Assembly (NCBI GenBank): GCA_016190465.1
Contig: JACPQP010000517.1
Coordinates: forward strand, 1-9,075
From: Chloroflexota bacterium
GTDB lineage: Bacteria; Chloroflexota; UBA6077; FW602-bin22; JACPQP01
Length of the DNA stretch: 9,075 nucleotides
Reading direction: 5' to 3'
In this document: positions 6,407 through 9,075 of the stretch, piece by piece
How the letters are laid out: every line of letters starts with the position of its first letter
Position numbering within the stretch: the first letter of the stretch is position 1
Notes under the pieces: model-generated
What the model saw: only the letters and a program-made list of their open reading frames with translations
Told to the model about the DNA's origin: nothing
The model's database searches: none
Program-made: the position numbers and the translations under genes

Positions 6407-6428
6407 AGGAGGAAAGGTAGGAGGAAAG
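6407..6428 (+). promoter_or_regulatory. Duplicated ribosome-binding site
   Basis: AGGAGGAAAG occurs at 6407-6416 and again at 6419-6428. The nearer copy ends its GGAGG 14 bases before the ATG at 6439, longer than ideal, but no other in-frame start fits: a TAG at 6418-6420 closes the frame upstream, and the next ATG at 6478 would lose the positive residue expected at the start of the signal peptide. Confidence 0.55.
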
Positions 6429-6438
6429 ACAACCGATC

Positions 6439-8286
6439 ATGCTGCAATCTGCAACTGCAAATCTGCGATCGGCGGTAATGGCGCTGGCACTCGTCAGTCT
6501 GATGGCGGTCTCGTGCGTCCCTGGCTCCGGTCCGGGGGCAACACCTGCGCCAGCAGGGATGGTGACGCCGCAGCCCGAGCCGCGGTCGTCGCTCAACTAC
6601 TTGCGGACCGATGGGACCCGGATCGTCGATCGCCACGGCAACGAGGTGCTGATCACCGGCATTAGCTGGTTCGGCTTCGAGACCGGAACGCTTGCTCCCC
6701 ACGGCATCTGGGTGCGGCCCTACGGCGAGATTCTCGATCAGATCACGGAGATGGGGTTCAACACGATTCGCCTGCCGTGGTCGAACGAGGTGCTCGATGC
6801 GAAGATCAAGCCCCAGGGGATCGACCCCAAGTACAACCCCGACCTCGAAGGGCTGACCAGCCTGGAGATCATGGACCGGATCATCGTCGCCGCCGGCCAG
6901 CGCGGGCTCAAGGTGATTCTGGACCGGCACCGGCCATCCAGCGACAGCCAATCCAAGCTGTGGTACTCCGACGAGATGAGCGAGGAGCAGTGGATCGCCG
7001 ACTGGCTCACGCTGGTGCGGCGGTACAAGGACAACGACACCGTGATCGGCGTCGACCTGCACAACGAGCCGGCCGGCGACGCAACCTGGGGAACCGGCGA
7101 TCCGAAGACCGATTGGCGCCTGGCCGCCGAGCGGGTCGGGAACGCCATTCTGGACGTCAACCCCTACCTATTGATCGTCGTCGAAGGGATCGAGAAGAGC
7201 GAGGACGACCTCGGCAACGTCTACGACTGGTACTGGATGGGTGGGGCGCTCCAATACGCGCGCCTCTTCCCGATTCGGCTCAAGGTGCCCAACCGCCTCG
7301 TCTATAGTGCGCACGACTACGGCCCCGGGGTCTACATGCAGGGCTGGTTCCGCGACCCCGAGTTTCCCAAGAACCTGCCGGGCGTCTGGGACCAGCATTG
7401 GGGGTACCTGCAACGCGAGGGCATCGCACCGGTCCTGCTGGGAGAGTTTGGTGGACGCTCAGTCGGCGACGACCTGGAAGGCGTCTGGCAGCGGACGCTG
7501 ATCAAGTATCTGAAGGACCAGCGCATCGGCTACCTGTACTGGAGCCTGAACGGCAACTCCGGCGATACCGGTGGGCTGCTCCTCGAGGACTGGAAGTCGG
7601 TTGACAGGGCGAAGGTGCAGGCGCTGGCCACCCACCAGGGGAGGCTCATCGGCAATCTCCAGCCGACCAAAGTGGATGCGGCCGCGATGCCCGGCCCACG
7701 TCCCACGACTATGCGGGTCGTGAAGCTGCTGCAAAAAGATACCAACGACCAGAAGTGGGCGAAGGAGGTGACGCCGGAGGTCCACGTCGCCAACAAGACG
7801 CTCCAGCCGATGCCCCTCGATGGACTCGAAGCGCGATACTGGCTCACGATTGAGGGTGGCGTCAGCACCGGCGCGGTGGAGCCGACGGTCGAAGTGCGCG
7901 AGGTGAGCGTTGGCTACCCGGAGAAGGTGCTCGGAAGCCAGCAGGCCCGGGCCGTGCTGGTTCGCGAGGCTCAGCTCGACCAGGGCACTGACCCGGTCTA
8001 TTCGATCCGGATCACCTTCGCGTCCGGCACCAGCGTGCCTCCACGCGATTCTCTGGCGGTCAAACTGGTCGTCCGCCGGAAGGATGGCAACCCCTTCTAC
8101 CAGGAGAACGACTACAGCTACCGTGAGTACCACTGGCAGACGGAATGGGAGCGCGTGGCTCTCTACCGTGGCGATCAGGTCATCTGGGGCAAGGAGCCGC
8201 AGACGTACTACGCGGAGCAACGCGCGAAGGAGGAGGCGCGGCGCGCCCGCGCGAGCGCCGGGCCCCGGGCCAGCGTTGGGCGCTAG
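6439..8286 (+). CDS. Lipoprotein E1-like GH5 endo-1,4-beta-glucanase with CBM3-like module
   Basis: Seen: 615 residues. A short signal peptide ends in LMAVSC, a relaxed lipobox with Cys26 as lipid site, then a Pro/Gly linker to about residue 50, a GH5 barrel (about 53-395) and a CBM3-like domain (about 425-588). Active-site residues are Arg111, His164, DLHNEP with acid/base Glu210, His292/Tyr294, nucleophile Glu336 in GEFGG, and Trp368. Cys26 is the only cysteine. It is a diverged tandem copy of the gene before it: TWGTGDPKTDWRLAAER is identical, but silent sites differ and there is a 6-residue insertion near 254-262. The CBM3-like end is complete, with ENDYSYREYHWQTEWERVALY and IWGKEP, though the Asp-His pair and one Trp of the classic cellulose-binding strip are not obvious. 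After it comes a basic, Ala/Arg-rich tail (about 590-615). Role: membrane-tethered cellulose cleavage, beside a freely secreted partner. Confidence 0.93.
   Translation: MLQSATANLRSAVMALALVSLMAVSCVPGSGPGATPAPAGMVTPQPEPRSSLNYLRTDGTRIVDRHGNEVLITGISWFGFETGTLAPHGIWVRPYGEILDQITEMGFNTIRLPWSNEVLDAKIKPQGIDPKYNPDLEGLTSLEIMDRIIVAAGQRGLKVILDRHRPSSDSQSKLWYSDEMSEEQWIADWLTLVRRYKDNDTVIGVDLHNEPAGDATWGTGDPKTDWRLAAERVGNAILDVNPYLLIVVEGIEKSEDDLGNVYDWYWMGGALQYARLFPIRLKVPNRLVYSAHDYGPGVYMQGWFRDPEFPKNLPGVWDQHWGYLQREGIAPVLLGEFGGRSVGDDLEGVWQRTLIKYLKDQRIGYLYWSLNGNSGDTGGLLLEDWKSVDRAKVQALATHQGRLIGNLQPTKVDAAAMPGPRPTTMRVVKLLQKDTNDQKWAKEVTPEVHVANKTLQPMPLDGLEARYWLTIEGGVSTGAVEPTVEVREVSVGYPEKVLGSQQARAVLVREAQLDQGTDPVYSIRITFASGTSVPPRDSLAVKLVVRRKDGNPFYQENDYSYREYHWQTEWERVALYRGDQVIWGKEPQTYYAEQRAKEEARRARASAGPRASVGR
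6442..6469. repeat. Short CTGCAAT-type tandem repeat in the signal peptide
   Basis: CTGCAAT, CTGCAA, CTGCAAAT and CTGCGAT follow one another directly after the ATG, giving imperfect units of about 7 bases. They encode the n-region of the lipoprotein signal. Four short units in a small span could be chance, so this is weaker than the two other repeats inside genes. Confidence 0.35.
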
Positions 8287-8293
8287 CGTGGTG

Positions 8294-8428
8294 TGACCTG
8301 ACCCCTGCGCCGCAGGAGTCCGACCTCTCCCCCCTTCCCGACGCGGGGAGGGGGGTGGCGGCACCCCCTTCCCGTGTCGGGAAGGGGGTGGGGGTTAGGT
8401 CACCCCCCGACGCGGGGAGGGGGGTGGC
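8294..8428. repeat. Composite hairpin repeat between convergent genes
   Basis: Outer arms TGACCTGACCCC (8294-8305) and GGGGTTAGGTCA (8391-8402) pair over 12 bases with one wobble and enclose two hairpins: 8329-8340 with 8344-8355 (12 pairs, loop ACG) and 8362-8374 with 8378-8390 (13 perfect pairs, loop TGT). A 23-base block at 8337-8359 recurs exactly at 8406-8428, 69 bases on. It resembles the C/G-rich palindromic repeats dispersed between genes in many GC-rich bacteria. Lying tail-to-tail between genes, it may also end transcription from both sides. Confidence 0.75.
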
Positions 8429-8455
8429 TCCCCTTTCCTGCGTCGGGCTCGGCTG

Positions 8456-8935
8456 TCAGCGAGAGCTGGCTGTATGAATGATCGCGAGGGCGGCGGCGTT
8501 CTCGCGGGCCGCGTAGAGTGGGCTCCAGTTCGGGCCGTACACGTTGATGGCGACGGTATAGTCGCCTGGTGGGATGTAGCTGGGCACGCGCCAGTACCAG
8601 TTCAGCGTGCGCTCGTCGCCCTCGGACAACCGAACTCCGCGCTGGGTCGCGCGGAGCACTACCACGCCTTCGGCATTGCGAACGTCCATATCTACAGTCA
8701 GGTCGCGGAAGCTGCCGCGATCGCTCCGGACCGTCGAGGCGATGCTCACCACGTCATGGTTGCCGAGCTCACTGGGCATTGCCGCGGCCGTCGTGATCCG
8801 AAGTTGTGGGCGCCCATCGCCAATCAGAGGAATGGCAATGAGGCGCCCAACCACCGGCTGCGCGGCCAGCAGAGCGATCAAGATGGCGATGCCCATTCCG
8901 GCCGCCACCACCGCGATCCCGAATCTCTGTCCCAT
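8456..8935 (-). CDS. Membrane-anchored beta-sandwich protein of unknown function
   Basis: Seen: 159 residues. An AGGGGG site 6 bases before the ATG supports the start. One membrane helix (about 6-26) is followed by an extracytoplasmic domain with alternating strand-like stretches: QLRITTAAAM, VVSIASTVRS, RDLTVDMDVRN, VVVLRATQRG, NWYWRVPSYIPPGDYTVAINVYGPNWSPLY and a final AAALAII strand. The P-x-G-x-Y-T-V pattern is typical of Ig-like or fibronectin-like sandwich modules that also occur attached to secreted glycosidases. No catalytic residues are evident. It is transcribed towards the second GH5 gene with the hairpin repeat between. A surface scaffold or carbohydrate-contact role is a guess; it could equally be an unrelated envelope protein. 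Confidence 0.75.
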   Translation of the reverse strand: MGQRFGIAVVAAGMGIAILIALLAAQPVVGRLIAIPLIGDGRPQLRITTAAAMPSELGNHDVVSIASTVRSDRGSFRDLTVDMDVRNAEGVVVLRATQRGVRLSEGDERTLNWYWRVPSYIPPGDYTVAINVYGPNWSPLYAARENAAALAIIHTASSR

Positions 8936-8971
8936 CTGCTGCCCCCTGGTACCAGGCTACCACCTTGCTCT

Positions 8972-8986
8972 CACGCAACTTGCGTG
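8972..8986. promoter_or_regulatory. Perfect 15-base palindrome upstream of the minus-strand gene
   Basis: CACGCAACTTGCGTG has 7-base arms around a central C and lies 37 bases upstream of the minus-strand start. TGGTACCA at 8947-8954 is a second small palindrome nearer the start. The position suits an operator, but I see no clear -35/-10 pair nearby. Confidence 0.3.
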
Positions 8987-9037
8987 CCAGCCAGGAGGGA
9001 GGAGGTTCACCGGGGGAGGTATCGGCGGGGGTGGGGT

Positions 9038-9060
9038 GCTCGGCGGCTGAAGCCGCGAGC
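9038..9060. repeat. Hairpin repeat at the window edge
   Basis: GCGGCT-GA-AGCCGC (9043-9056) is flanked by GCTC and GAGC, making an extended stem with one bulged G at 9042. The following sequence to the window end (AGCTGCCACGACGAAGCC) and the motif CGGCTGAAGCCG look like dispersed intergenic repeats of this kind in other GC-rich genomes; the element probably continues past the edge. Confidence 0.45.
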
Positions 9061-9075
9061 TGCCACGACGAAGCC

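Noticed and set aside
7459..8364. Minus-strand open frame of 301 residues across the second GH5
   Set aside because: Antisense shadow; it runs into the hairpin repeat and has no protein-like motif.
8294..8428. CRISPR array
   Set aside because: Two repeat copies 69 bases apart with a hairpin between them, no regular spacers and no cas genes.

Overview
The window is about two-thirds G+C. It has tight gene overlaps, GTG starts next to strong GGAGG ribosome-binding sites, and an endoglucanase pair that closely resembles Acidothermus cellulolyticus E1. This suggests a high-GC, possibly thermophilic soil or compost bacterium. I favour Chloroflexota, for example the Sphaerobacter/Thermomicrobia side, because of the mix of genes and the many short-period and hairpin repeats. 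No ribosomal or marker gene confirms this, so it is an inference.

Layout. (1) 97-2216, plus strand: two translationally coupled membrane-anchored genes, a GldG-type auxiliary protein and a DUF4340 protein, which look like the end of an ABC-transport operon whose ATPase and permease would lie upstream of the window. (2) 2217-2550: an intergenic region ending in a promoter. (3) 2551-4018, plus: a two-gene operon with a dicluster 4Fe-4S protein carrying a conserved-looking C-terminal domain, and a cysteine-motif partner. I recognise neither by name, and this is the best candidate for an undescribed system. (4) 4019-4492: a long structured intergenic region with a strong hairpin after the operon, a compact structured segment and a folded leader before the next gene. 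(5) 4493-8286, plus: two tandem, diverged GH5 endoglucanases with C-terminal CBM3-like modules. The first has an ordinary secretion signal and the second a lipoprotein signal and its own good promoter. (6) 8287-8455: a composite hairpin repeat. (7) 8456-8935, minus: a small membrane-anchored beta-sandwich protein convergent with the cellulases. (8) 8936-9075: the upstream region of that gene and a hairpin repeat running to the window edge.

How the genes work together. The two GH5 enzymes would cut cellulose outside the cell, one freely secreted and one tethered to the membrane. The convergent beta-sandwich protein may belong to the same surface system but nothing proves it. The Fe-S pair and the ABC auxiliary pair appear unrelated to cellulose use.

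A recurring oddity is that three of the genes contain short-period repeats (7- or 8-base units) inside the reading frame: in the GldG-type protein, in the linker of the first GH5 and in the signal peptide of the second GH5. They always fall in parts of the protein that probably tolerate change.
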